A DNA stretch of 64,000 nt from Calliopum simillimum (lineage: Eukaryota > Arthropoda > Insecta > Diptera > Lauxaniidae). Under the pieces are notes generated by a model, which had not been told where the DNA came from, ran no database searches, and saw only the letters and a list, made by a program, of their open reading frames with translations. The position numbers and the translations under genes are program-made. The stretch covers positions 78,784,909-78,848,908 of the forward strand of contig OX638368.1 in NCBI GenBank assembly GCA_951812925.1, read 5' to 3'. This document shows positions 1-10,580 of this stretch, in pieces. Positions within the stretch are counted from its first letter, which is position 1. Each line of letters opens with the position of its first letter.

Positions 1-21
1 TATTAAAATAATTTGTGAAAC

Positions 22-361
22 CTGTTTTATGATTCGCAGCCAAACAAACTTCTACAACTTGGACGCCTAACTCATAATAAAAATCTCCCATTCCAAGAAC
101 ACTCCAAAATCCTTTTCCAGTGGCCAATGGATCAACTCCAATAGCAGCACACATATCTTGGAATTGTTTGCGAAATTGTGCATTTTTACGAATATCCTGT
201 TTGTGTTTAATAGCAAATTCTTCCAAGTTTGCCCGAAACACATCCATTTGATTGGACATTTGCTCAAGTTGACTTTCCTGCAGATCAACTCCTTTATCCT
301 TGTATTTCTCTGCAGTCAGCTGTTGTTGTTGTATTGCACCAAGTCCAGCACGCCTACGCAT
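22..361 (-). CDS. SNF8: SNF8/Vps22 (ESCRT-II subunit), first coding exon, partial
   Basis: Reading the minus strand from an ATG at 361 gives 113 codons plus one base in one open frame. The product begins [10 protein letters not shown] and contains [26 protein letters not shown] and [13 protein letters not shown], the conserved N-terminal half of SNF8/EAP30/Vps22 (called larsen, lsn, in Drosophila). SNF8 pairs with Vps36 and two Vps25 copies to form ESCRT-II, which acts on endosomal membranes to sort ubiquitinated cargo into multivesicular bodies. The start includes the N-terminal basic RRR typical of the family. The exon ends in an ACAG/GTTTCA splice donor (GT at 20-21), splitting the codon after NHKTG; the rest of the roughly 255-residue protein lies left of the window. 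No break is seen, so this looks like a functional host gene. Confidence 0.93.
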
Positions 362-500
362 TTTCTTTTTTTTTTTTTTGAATTTGTCACTAATAATTTT
401 AGTAAATATTTTTCTTAAAAATATTAGTAAATACAAGATTACGACATCGTGACGCAATTGGTCTCACTCTTCTAATATCTGTTTGGACATCAGAAAAATT
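362..500 (-). promoter_or_regulatory. Presumed 5' UTR and proximal promoter of SNF8
   Basis: This stretch lies directly upstream of the SNF8 start and starts with a pyrimidine-rich run on the plus strand (about 362-380), followed by AT-rich sequence. I see no convincing TATA box or initiator. It ends where the inverted repeat of the neighbouring transposon begins, so the gene keeps only about 140 bp before repeat sequence. The call is by position only. Confidence 0.3.
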
Positions 501-734
501 GGAGTGTACAGACTATCAAATTGCAAAAATTAATTTGATGAGTTCGAATTTGTTTGGCATCACCAATTTTGCCGTCAATAAAAATTTGTATGTAGTATAA
601 TATTTTCAAATGGTTCAATAAAATTAAGTATATTTGACAACTCATGATCAAAAATGGTTGTAGTTATATTAGGAGGAAAATAAACTGAAACAATCGTTAT
701 GTTAGGATTGAGATTTATAGTTTTAGCAATAATT

Positions 735-1584
735 ATAACAGGTCATTCAATAAGTCCGTAGGATAGGTAGGAGATAAACAAAATTTTGACCAAACTCGAT
801 TTAATTATTCAACATAGTTGTCTTCGAGGGTGATACAATAAGTATAGCGATTTTCCAATATTTCGATTCCACTTTTATAGTACGATTTCTCTTTTTCGTC
901 AAAATAGGCCTGAATTCTGGTGTGTAATAGTGAATCCATGTTTCATCCATTGTCACATATCGACGATAGAATGCGATTTTATTGCGGTTTAACACTCCTC
1001 TGAAGCCTCAATTCGTTTTTGTTTCGGTCGACTGTGAGCTCACGCGGCAACCACTTTGCAAAGAGCTTTTGCATACCCAAATGTTCGTGTAAAATGGTAA
1101 AAATTTTACCGTCTGATATCTTTACAATGTCAGCTAGCTCGTGCACTTTCAATTTGCAATCATTCATAACCAATTGGTGGATTTTTTTTTATGTTTTCTG
1201 GAATAACAGCCTCATTTGTGCGTCCACTGCGCTCTGCATCATTTGTGCTGGTACGACCACATTTAAATTAAGCAATTCATTTGTATCGATGCTGGAGAGT
1301 TCGGATATTATTTATCAATCCATTGTTTGGCTTCCACGGTATGTTTTTCATCAAAAAGCAATGCTTTATCAAAACTCGAAATTCACTTTTTTCCATTTTT
1401 TTTTTTTTTTATTGTACTAACAAAAGTTGCTTCACACAAAATGCTATAACTCACGAATCAATAGTCCGATTGCTGTCAAATTTATACACGTATCGTTTGA
1501 AGGTACTAAATAAAAATCATATGGAAAAAATTCTAGTAAAGCCATCTATGTGTCATCCTACGGACTTATTGAATGACCTGTTAT
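735..1584 (-). mobile_element. Mariner element, internally deleted, with perfect 30-bp TIRs
   Basis: Positions 735-764 and 1555-1584 are exact inverted repeats (ATAACAGGTCATTCAATAAG and on). Between them is a broken mariner transposase on the minus strand. At 850 bp the copy is well short of the usual 1.3 kb, so part of the coding region is missing. TA dinucleotides flank or overlap both ends, as expected for the family. It is nested in element A. Confidence 0.88.
801..1393 (-). pseudogene. Mariner transposase relic
   Basis: Fragments on the minus strand resemble the mariner transposase in order: EKSEFRVLIKHCFL at the N-terminus (near 1393), KLKVHELADIVKISDGKIF with LHEHLGMQKLFAKWLPRELT (the second helix-turn-helix, 1020-1170), then RRYVTMDETWIHYYTPE, which contains the first catalytic Asp (about 920-960). 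Frames shift between the pieces, stops interrupt the N-terminal part, and the C-terminal half with the remaining catalytic Asp residues is absent. The protein would have cut and pasted DNA at TA sites; this copy cannot be active. Confidence 0.85.
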
Positions 1585-1796
1585 CATAATTAGTGGAGTA
1601 GGCTATTCTTTTGAATTTGATTATTTTTTTAAAACAAATAGCAACAAATTAATTAATTTGCAATTCGGATCAGAATCGTCAATAGAAAATATTTCTGAAA
1701 GAATACAAATGTCAATATTATAATTATTAATGTGGAAATCAATGTTATTTTTATTCGATTTCAAACTTTGACAGTTATATTGGATTATTTTCATTT

Positions 1797-2148
1797 TTAA
1801 TTATCTAAAGCAATGTTATTAACAGAAATAGTATTGGTTACGAAATCATTATTAAGGTCAACTAAAAGAGTGTTAATTCTTTAATTGAAATGATTAATAG
1901 CATTTAAGCAATTTTCATTATTACTCTTTTGGAAAAAATCTGAGACAAATTTGGTTCATTCACATACAATTTTTTCAAATTCAGATATTTTTTTATATCT
2001 TTTATCAAGAAAACCGGACTGAGTAGGATTAGTATTAATTGTTTCTGCAATTTCAAAATTGCGTTTAGTAATAGGAGAAGCAAATTTAGAGAGGACAACT
2101 TTGTTATATTTATTTTTGGTAAATATTTTATTTACTTCTGAATCAGAA
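1797..2148 (-). pseudogene. Unidentified coding relic inside element A
   Basis: One minus-strand frame reads as protein-like sequence from about 2148 to a TAA at 1797-1799, with only two internal stops (near 1957 and 1880). Parts include SPITKRNFEIAETINTNP and SGFLDKRYKKISEFEKIVCE. The composition is polar and helical-looking, unlike the surrounding noncoding DNA. I do not recognise the family; it could be a remnant of element A's own protein or of a captured LINE ORF1. Confidence 0.35.
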
Positions 2149-2299
2149 TTTTTAAATCAGAAGATTTGGATAAATTTGGAAAGTAATTTTCAAAATCATT
2201 TAAAAGAGAAAACTAATTAACAGGATACTTGTTGATAGTTTCCTTCCTCGAAATTTTTTAATGGCCATGATTTTAGAAATTTCAGATTTGGGCTTAATG

Positions 2300-3151
2300 T
2301 TACTTTACCGACTGTTGTTTTTTTTTTTTTTTCATTTTATTTTTCCCAAAAAGGGCTCTAGGAATTAAGTCCAACAACAATAAAACAACTGCCGCTCAAA
2401 CCCACTTTCGGAGATACAGCCATCTGAAGATCGGAATATATCTTTTATAAAAATCAGTATAAATTGAGAACCCCTGAATGGATTTTAAAAGTACTGACAT
2501 TATATTTTAGGTATTTTACCAAGCTATATAACTAATGCAAAAAATGTTACCATTTAAGTAACAGTTTTCGAGATATGACGATTTTTCAAAAATTCAACCC
2601 ATTTTTTCCTAGAAAACGTTATTTTTCCCATAAAATGTGTTATTAACCTATAATTTTAATAACTAAATTAAGAAGCCCAATTCATTTCCTTTTATTTAAT
2701 ATGCCACATGTATCTGAAACTGCATCATTAATATATTTTTATAGATAAAAACAAAAATGAGCCATATTAATTTTCTTAAAATAAGGAACATTAAACAACA
2801 ACAATGCCAGAACAGACAACAGAAACAACAACAAAAACTTTACTAGTTTTTGCGGAGTTTTAAATCCTAAGCTAAAATTACTGTTGTTGTAGCAGTAGTA
2901 AAGTTGTTGTTGTCTGTTCTGGCATTGTTGTTGCTTAAACTATCACTCAAATGGAAATACCTTTCATATGACATCAATATTTTTAAAATCCATCCAGGGG
3001 TTCTCAGCTTATACCGATTTTTATAAAAGATATATCGCGATCTTCCGATGGCTATATTTCCGAAAGGAGGTTCGAGCGGCAGTTGTTGTTGTAATTAATT
3101 CCCAGAGCTCTGTTTGGGAAAAAAAAACAACAACAACAGTCGGTAAAGTAA
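2300..3151. mobile_element. Fold-back element with about 190-210-bp arms
   Basis: The left arm (2300-2510) and right arm (about 2965-3151) are inverted copies, starting TTACTTTACCGACTGTTG and sharing GAGAACCCCT and TATCTTTTATAAAAATC. A second inverted pair lies inside (about 2797-2845 and 2880-2935, sharing TGCCAGAACAGACAAC). CAA/GTT runs are frequent. No coding capacity is visible, so this is a non-autonomous fold-back or MITE-type element nested in element A. Confidence 0.75.
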
Positions 3152-4554
3152 AATTGTGCAAGTGGAATTACCATAAATAAAATTTTATTTGCAGAAATAA
3201 ATTATTCCATCCATTAAAAAACCACTAAAAATATGCAAATTGGCTAAGAAGTTATTTAATAAAAGAATTAAATTATTTAAGCTTCTTGCAACCACAACGT
3301 TACTTAAAATAATGTAATCAACCCTTATGGTATAAAAAAATCATATTCCTCTTTACTTTCACCATCCGAGCGATGTGCACTCGTTGAAATCTTTTTTTGA
3401 AATGAAAATACGCATTCAGAAAAATGCATTTGCGTTCACATTTTCAAATAACTCGTCAAATCAGCAAGAAGTCAAAAATTTTTGATTTTTTTCAAAGTTT
3501 TTAGCAAACTATTTGAAGAAGCGTTCTCACTATCAAAAACTCATCAAATCCATACACATTTTTTTACGGCAAAATTAGTGATGCCAAACAAATTCGAGCT
3601 CATCAAATATATTTGTGTAATTTGATATTGTGTACACCTCACCTGAATAGGGTTTGTGTTTGGGTGTGTGCCAAATTGAAACTTTTTAAGGGGCCTGTGC
3701 CAATCGAAAACATTTCACTCACCTATACAAATTCTGACGTCTCAAATACGATTTTTGAAGCATATGAGGTGAAATTGTTGTGTCAAAATTTGTACTAGCC
3801 CCAGGGGCTACTGAAAATTGTGACAATCGAAATAGAAATTTTAAAATGTCAATGAATGGCCACTGAAAAAATTCAAAATAAAATTTAAAATTTGTAAAAA
3901 AAAATAAAAAAATATGTATAAGCAGTCCAAATAACAAAAACAGTTAACTATTCCACACGTAAGTATAATGAAATGTGTGGCGAAAAATTATTTTGCTTGT
4001 TGTTGACTTTTGGTAATTTTGTTTTTTTAAGAAAAATACAGTATTCAATTGGTTCAAGACATGTACATACATAAGCAAAACTGCAGGTATTAGAATACAA
4101 ATAACATGGTTCCAGCAGGACGGAACAACGTAACACAAGTCTCTGCCGAGAATTTGAGAAATTTGACCTGAGAAATTGATTTTCAAGGCAAGTGACATAT
4201 ATTGGCCACCACGCATTCCCGATGTAACGGATTTTTTCCTGATCTTTTTTAAAATGTGAAGTTTCCGCCAACAGACCAAATTCTCTGGCACAGTTTATTG
4301 AAAATATCCATCACAAAATGGCAGCCATCATAAGAAATTTTAGTGGTTGAATGAATTAGTGCAGTGACGGCTAGAAATAACATTTGGACGATATTATTTT
4401 TAAGAAATAAACTTCCAAAACTATACAATTTTCAAATAATAAAAACATTCGATAGATGGGTCTCATTTTTTTTAAATTTTTGAATTGTTTTTGCTTATTT
4501 ATTTTCTGTAGTTGGTAACAATTGTATAAAACAAATGTAAAAAAAGTTCGATTC

Positions 4555-4805
4555 GCTGAAATGTCAAAAATTGAATCTGTCAGAAATTGTTATCTATTTG
4601 GCACAACAAAAATACAAAAATTTAGTCACCAGAGTGAAATATTTTTTCACCCCTATTTGCTTAAGGTAAAAGTTTCGATTTGGCACACGCCCAAGGTAAG
4701 CAAAAAGGGGTGAAAAAGAATTTCACTCTGGTGACTAAAATTTTTAATTTTTGTTGTGCCAAATAGATTACAAATTCTGACTGATTCAATTTTTGACATT
4801 CCAGC
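4555..4805. repeat. Long hairpin: about 109-bp inverted repeat
   Basis: Left arm 4555-4663 and right arm 4697-4805 are imperfect inverted copies separated by about 33 bp. Shared blocks include CACCAGAGTGAAAT and TATTTGGCACAACAAAAAT. It lies near the middle of element B. Confidence 0.8.
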
Positions 4806-5335
4806 AAATCGAAGCTTTTCGAAAAAACTTTTCTGTGCGATTTTTAGAAATTGCAGAAAATTAAGAAAAAATAAATGCTGAATGAGCTGGGTCAGTAAAG
4901 GACGCAGTTGTGGAGTTATTTTTCAATGAAAAAGCATGAATCAAGGTGTCCCAAATAATAGTTTTTATTTAGTGGAGCAAAAATAATAAAAAAAAAACCA
5001 TTATCGAAAATGTTTTTTTATATATTGAAGTACCCCATTTTTGGAAGTTTACTAAAAATAATATTGGCCGATTAGCGGTTACGGCATCCATTTATTCAAA
5101 CACTATAAGTTCTAATGATGCCTCGCCTTTTTTTTCTGTGGTAAAGCCAGGAAAGTTTTACAATTCAGGCACCAATTGTCCAAGATCTCTACTTGTCAGT
5201 CCAAATCGACTGTAAATGCATGTCCTCTTTGCTCAAAAAGTAAGTGGTGATGATTCCAATAGAGGCAGTTCCGCTTATTTGCATGTCTTGGTTTTCCTTA
5301 AAAAAAACAAAATTACCAACAGCCAACAGTCAAAA

Positions 5336-5581
5336 TTACTTATCGTCACACATTTCATTGCACTTACATGTGAATAAGCTAGATGATATTTGACGTGATT
5401 GCTTTTTACGCTTAGGCGGTGCTATTGGACCGCTTAACGTAATAGAATTTGTTTTTTTAGATTTCTCTTACTTTTTGCTTGCAACATCAGGTTCCTGAAG
5501 GACAATTTTAGTATTCGGTGCTACAATTGGCGCAGCATTTCTTGTTATAGGTAATGCTGTTGCATAAATGCTTTCAATAGC
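5336..5581 (-). pseudogene. Unidentified coding relic in element B
   Basis: A minus-strand frame from 5581 to a TAA at 5336-5338 reads 81 residues with one internal stop; it contains LPITRNAAPIVAPNTKIV, then SGPIAPPKRKKQS, a basic nuclear-localisation-like patch, and ends CKCNEMCDDK. The adjoining 5598-5801 is open on the plus strand but rich in Ala, Glu and Pro on both strands, so its coding strand is unclear. I recognise no family. It may be the remains of element B's own protein. Confidence 0.3.
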
Positions 5582-5993
5582 TTAAACTTGTTAGCGTTTG
5601 GTTAAAGGCGAATTTATTAGCAATCTAACTCTAATTGCACAGTCACCAGATGTAATCCCGATGGAACCAGCAGAAACAGTCAAAACACCTCCCAAAGCGG
5701 ACTCAGGTGTTATAGATTATGAGCTTGTAGCACTTGCCGGTGTTGAAGCTGCAGCAGAAACTGAACCACCACTAGCTGCTACATTTGATATTACCGAATA
5801 ACTATTTTTGTTATTTGGAATTCAGTAGCCCTTTGGGCTAATACAAATTTTGACGCAACAATTTCACCTCATATATTTCAAAAATTGTATTTGGGACATC
5901 AGAATTTATATATGTAGGTGAGTGAAATGTTTTCGATTGGCACAGGGCCTTTGTGCCAATTGGGGTGTACACACTATCAAATTACAAAAATTT

Positions 5994-6496
5994 ATATCTA
6001 TGTTATTATTAGTCAAAAACTATCAAATAAGACAATACCGCGAAGCAACTGGTATTAAATTTAAAATTCTTTACCGCCTTTATAAACTTCGCCTTTTTTA
6101 ATAAAAATTAGTCATTTAAAATAAAACAACATTTTCACTTGCCAAATGCACATTTCGGTGTATTAAACACCATCATCAGTGGTCATATTTTATTGCTAAA
6201 TACAAAAAACATACATTAAATTATCTATTTTATATTAATAAACGTTAATACTCACAAGTTGTTCAAACTTAAGACAATTATTTAAAAATTTAAAAACATT
6301 TAAAAAACTCCGCTTACAACAACGCCGCTGCATAATATGTCATGACTCACAACTTAAAATAAAAACCAAAATTTGAACTTTGTACTTTGGAAAAGCTTTG
6401 CGCTCTATTATTTGTTTTCTTTTAACAAACTAAGCAGAGATGACCTGATCGGTGCCTCCATCGTATTCATCATGATTTTATTGCTTTTGTGCATAT
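5994..6496 (-). mobile_element. Penelope-like element, minus copy, 3' portion
   Basis: This is the 3' part of a Penelope-like element that continues at 12446 beyond an inserted LTR retrotransposon. It holds the last codons of the GIY-YIG ORF (stop at 6408-6410) and a 3' region whose reverse complement is nearly identical to 13270-13507 in the plus copy. The 3' UTR contains a short hairpin-like stretch near 6150-6180 (CGGTGTATTAAACACC). The outer edge is approximate. Confidence 0.75.
6408..6496 (-). pseudogene. Penelope-like ORF, C-terminal tail
   Basis: The minus strand encodes the C-terminal tail of the PLE polyprotein, ending in LLKENK and TAA. The same tail is present uninterrupted in the plus copy at 13260-13355. 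The frame stops at 6497 because the gypsy element inserted here; the upstream part resumes at 12446. Confidence 0.75.
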
Positions 6497-6969
6497 TGTT
6501 ACGAAATTTCCTGTCTCTATGACGATAGTTTCGATCTCTTACTGTTTTCTGAGTTCGATCACTGGATTGTGTAGCAATCAAAAACACACTCTTTATTTAG
6601 TTATAAAATGGTTTATTTAAATCACAAATGTTTATTTTCACACGGTACAATTGTTTATTTCACTATTTATTACATTCAAAATCTAATATCACAATTAGCA
6701 CTTTGTTTACTTTCACTGGCACTGTGTGTACAACTCTTTCACTTTATTGCTTAAAATCAACTGTGTTGCAACTCTCATGAACAGCTCCTTTTATACCCAA
6801 ATGAACGTTCTAGAATTGCATTAGCGAAACATCTGGCAACATCTCGTTGATTCCTTCAGCTAATAGTTTCTTGACAAAACTTGGCATCACTGTTAAGTAC
6901 TTTCGTGACGTCACTGGTTCTATCTCGAAATGGAGTGAAGTTTCTTTTCATGTGTTATTTTTCGTCACA
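6497..6969 (-). repeat. LTR retrotransposon 1, 3' LTR
   Basis: 473-bp LTR bounded by TG..CA, directly after the polypurine tract in the element's orientation. It is about 98% identical by eye to the 5' LTR. Confidence 0.93.
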
Positions 6970-6983
6970 CTGCCCTCCTCTTA
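6970..6983 (-). promoter_or_regulatory. Polypurine tract of retrotransposon 1
   Basis: On the minus strand AAGAGGAGGGCAG lies immediately upstream of the 3' LTR, the position where the RNase H-resistant primer for plus-strand DNA synthesis is expected. Confidence 0.75.
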
Positions 6984-7038
6984 AACTTGTTCGTCCCGAA
7001 CAAGAGATTCACTGTCGCCTCCATATGGCGTTAGCCTT

Positions 7039-10000
7039 TCAATGTGTACCTTTGTTACCGGGGTATTTTTGGATTCGATACACAACATCGTTTATCCTTG
7101 TGATGATCCGGTAAGGTCCCTCCCAGTGAGTCTGTAATTTAGGGGACAAGCCTCGTTTTCGTTGTGGGTTGTGTAGCAGCACTAATTGACCTTCTTTGAA
7201 CCCTTCAGTATTTGCTCGCAGATCATATCGAGCTTTCATCTTGTCGCTAGCCAATTGAGTACGTCTCCTGATAAGCTCGTGTATATCAGCCAGTTCTTCT
7301 CTTTTTCGCGACATGTAATCGTCAGCATGGGTCGTTTCTGAGACAACGCTTACTCCGTACTTTAAATCTGCTGGAAGCCTTAAGTCCGTACCAAAAATGG
7401 CTTTTGCTGGCGTGACTGTAGTGGTATCGTGTATCGACGAACGATAAGCCATTAGAAACATTGGTAGACGCTCATCCCAATCTTTTTGTCCTTTGTCGAC
7501 AACCTTTTTTAGATGCTCCTCTAGAGTACTGTTGAACCTTTCGACCATGCCATCGGACTGAGGATGCAATGCTGTGGTACGTGTCTTCTGTATTCCAAGC
7601 AAGCCACAAACCTCTTTAAAAAGTGCCGACCCAAAATTTCGTCCTTGGTCGGAATGCAACTCAAGTGGAGCTCCATATCGACAAATCCAATTTTTGATGA
7701 AAATGTCTGCCACTGTTTTTGCTTCTTGATTGGGAATGGGATATACTGCTGGCCACTTACTGAAGTAATCAATTACCACAAGGATGTATTTATTTCCTGC
7801 ATTGCTGATTGGAAAAGGTCCAGCTATATCCATGGCTATCCTCTCAAAGGGAGCTCCAACGTTATACTGATGAATTTTCCCGCGAGTTCGTCGCCTTGGT
7901 CCTTTAGCAATTGCGCATTGGTCACAACGGCGGATCCAGTCAGCAACTGTTTCTTGGCATCCTACCCAGTAAAACCGCTTCTTTATTTTCTCTGTGGTTT
8001 TTGTTATACCCAGATGTCCACCACTCGATCCATTGTGATAATCCTCGATTATCTCCTTAAATTTTGCCTTTGGAATAACCAGCAGTTTTGAGCGAATTTT
8101 ACCAGCCTCGGTTTCCCAGATTCGATATATGCAACCATCATGCAACTCCAAACTTTGCCATTGCGCCCAGTAAGCTTTACAGATTTGGCTTTCACTTGAG
8201 ATTTCTTGCCACGCCGGTTTCCTACCCAGCTCCTTATACTTAATTATAGTTGCCAAGTCTGTATCACTGCGCTGGTCCCGTTGTATCTCCTCATTTGTCC
8301 ACTTTTCTTCAGGCAAAACGTTCAAAAGGCGCACATCAATCATTCCAGCTTTATTTTCCGTTCTTGAACAATGGCCGCATTCAATTTTACATGGACGACG
8401 GGAAAGTGCATCTGCATTTCCATGCTGGCTTCCTTTGCGATGTTCTATGGTGAAATCATAGCTCTGCAAGCGTTCTATCCACCGTGTGATTTGGCCTTCA
8501 GGATCCTTGAATTGAAGTAGCCACCTTAATGCCGCATGGTCTGTCCTTAGGAGAAAGTGCTGTCCATACAAGTACTTATGGAAGTGTTTTACGCATTTCA
8601 TTACAGCCAGTAACTCTCTTCGAGTTACGCAATAGTTCCTCTCAGGTTTTGACAGAATTTTGCTGAAATATGCGACGACTTTTCTTGTCCATTGATGACT
8701 TGGGACAAAACTCCGCCAATACCATAGCCACTCGCATCGGTGTCCAATATAAATTTTTCACCTGGCATTGAATACGCGAGTAGTGGTGCTGTAGACAATA
8801 ATTCTTTCAGCTTTTGGAATGCAGTTTCCTGTGTCCGATTCTTCTGTGTCAGCTCATGTAGACTGCCTGCGACGTTTGCAAAACCAGGAACAAAACGTCT
8901 GTAGTAAGTGCATAGGCCCAGAAAACTTCGCAGCTTATGAAGATTAGATGGTCGTGGCCAATTTTTGACAGCTTTTATTTTGTCCTCATCTGTGTGTATT
9001 CCTTCTGACGTTACCTTATGTCCCAGATATTTGACTTCACGCTGGAAAAGTGAGCACTTTTTCGCACTTAATTTTAGTCCAGCTGCCTCCAAGCGCTCAA
9101 ATACTTCCTCCAGATTTTTCAAGTGGTCATCAAAATCTTTTCCCATGATGATTATGTCATCGAGATACACTGGGTCCTCCAATGTAGTCCTTTGAGAACT
9201 CGTTCCATTAATCGCTCGAACGTAGCTGGAGCGTTACAAAGACCAAACGGCATGACGTTAAACTGCCACAGACCATTCCCAATACTAAAGGCAGTTTTCT
9301 CCTTGTCTTTGTCATCTATTTCTACCTGCCAATATCCACTTTGTAAGTCCAGGGTGGAAAACCATGTTGCTCCAGATAACGTATCCAGTGTATCATCGAT
9401 CCTGGGTAACGAGTAGCTGTCTTTTTTGGTGACGTCATTCAATTTCCTGTAATCCACACAGAATCGCATACTTCCGTCCTTTTTCTTGACAAGTACGACT
9501 GGTGAACTCCACGGGCTTTCCGATGGTGTAATGACATTCTCTTGTGCCATTTCTTCTATAAGGCCCGTCACTTCTCTCTTAGCGAGTGCTAGCCTCCTTG
9601 GAGGTTGACGAATTGGTTGAAAATTACCTGTATCAATGCGATGTTTAACCACTGATGTTCGGCCATTATTTTTTCCTTTGGACGCAAATATCCGCCAATG
9701 CTTTTGCAAAAACTTTTTTGCTTTATTTTTGTTCTGGGCAGACAATTCTTTCGTCCATTCTTTCGTCAATACTTCCAAGGGTGATCTTTTTGTTAAAGTT
9801 GCACCTTTTGTGTCCTGCTGGTCATTTTCACAATTTATAACAGCCGTAACTTTCTCACAATGCGCTATTACTTCACCTTTTTGCATCCATTTCGGCTGAT
9901 TTGTTGGATTCAAAATTCGTACCGGTATTTTGCTGTCCATTCTTTGTTTTACTAGGGTCTTTCCAATAATCAGGTCTTTCTTAACGTTTTTCTTATCTGC

Positions 10001-10580
10001 TTCCACTAACCACAGATGGCTTGTCCCACAGTCTTCACTTGTTGTAGCCCAAATAATTTCTTCGGTGTTGGGTTCAATTCGACAGCGCTCACTTATGTAG
10101 ACTCTTGCGATTTTTAAATTTTGTCCACAGCCAATGTCCAAAGGCAACTCCACATGGGCATACCTTAACGTCTTTGTCTTAAGGTCCAAAGTGAACCCGT
10201 GTCGAATCATGAAGTCCACGCCAATAATAACCTCATCGGTGATGTTTGCAACAATAAAATCATGTTCCACATTTTTGTTGCCGATAAGAATACTCGCTGT
10301 AACTTTTCCTACTATTTGCGCAATTTCTCCTGTCGCTGTTCTCAATTGGATCCCATTTAACGGCGTAACTCGTCGTCTATCAAATAAATCACTCCTCACA
10401 ATTGAATGCGATTCGCCCGTATCCAAAGTCAGCTCACATGTTCTTTCGTTGATTTTTCCACCGATGGTAAGGCTGTTGGAATTCCGGCAGAGCTTCGAAA
10501 CTAAGACTATGGGGCAATCATAAGTGGGAGTCAGCTCACGCCCCGCTGTACTGACTCTCTTTAGTTTAACGCCTGCTCTT
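7039..10580 (-). pseudogene. pol: Ty3/gypsy pol (retrotransposon 1), frameshifted
   Basis: Protease with the active site LTLDTGES lies near 10415-10445, followed by reverse transcriptase with LDLQSGYWQVEI, VMPFGLCNAPATF and, after a frameshift near 9170, VYLDDIII. RNase H follows (LDTDASGYGIGGVLS), then a second frameshift near 8680, then the end of RNase H (RKGSQHGNADALSRR). Integrase has an HHCC zinc finger (HNGSSGGH..CDQC) and the DDE core: Asp in MDIAGPFP, Asp in HSDQGRNF, Glu in MVERFNSTL. The C-terminal end resembles a GPY/F module (HWEGPYRI). Pol overlaps the end of gag in another frame, as in elements using frameshifting. With two frameshifts the copy is dead, but each domain is well preserved. 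Confidence 0.92.

Larger units (their letters stand above)
501..3639. mobile_element. Composite DNA element A with about 77-bp terminal inverted repeats
   Basis: The left end (501-577) and right end (3563-3639) are imperfect inverted copies; shared blocks include CTCGAATTTGTTTGGCATCA and ATTTTGCCGT. The interior holds a mariner relic (735-1584), a degenerate coding stretch (1797-2148) and a fold-back element (2300-3151), so it has been a target for later insertions. The outermost module (GTGTACA..ATCAAATT) recurs at the right end of element B near 5964-5993. I cannot assign a superfamily: no target duplication is clear and no transposase of its own is recognisable. Confidence 0.6.
3606..5993. 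mobile_element. Inverted-repeat element B sharing its end module with element A
   Basis: Sequence at 3606-3815 matches the reverse complement of about 5822-5993: shared blocks include CCTGTGCCAATCGAAAAC, ATTTCACTCACCTA and GAGGTGAAATTGTTG, and the outermost GTGTACAC/ATCAAATT module. The arms are about 170-210 bp. Inside are a long hairpin (4555-4805) and a degenerate coding stretch (5336-5581). It abuts or overlaps the right end of element A, so A and B may be two parts of one rearranged element. No superfamily is assigned. Confidence 0.6.

Noticed and set aside
67..288. 73-codon minus-strand ORF and 86-codon plus-strand ORF at the left edge
   Set aside because: Both are shadows of the SNF8 exon, which lies in another minus-strand frame.
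5298..5366. A short intron with GTAAGT donor and T-rich AAG acceptor on the minus strand
   Set aside because: Joining the two sides creates a stop codon at the junction, so the exon reading is not supported.
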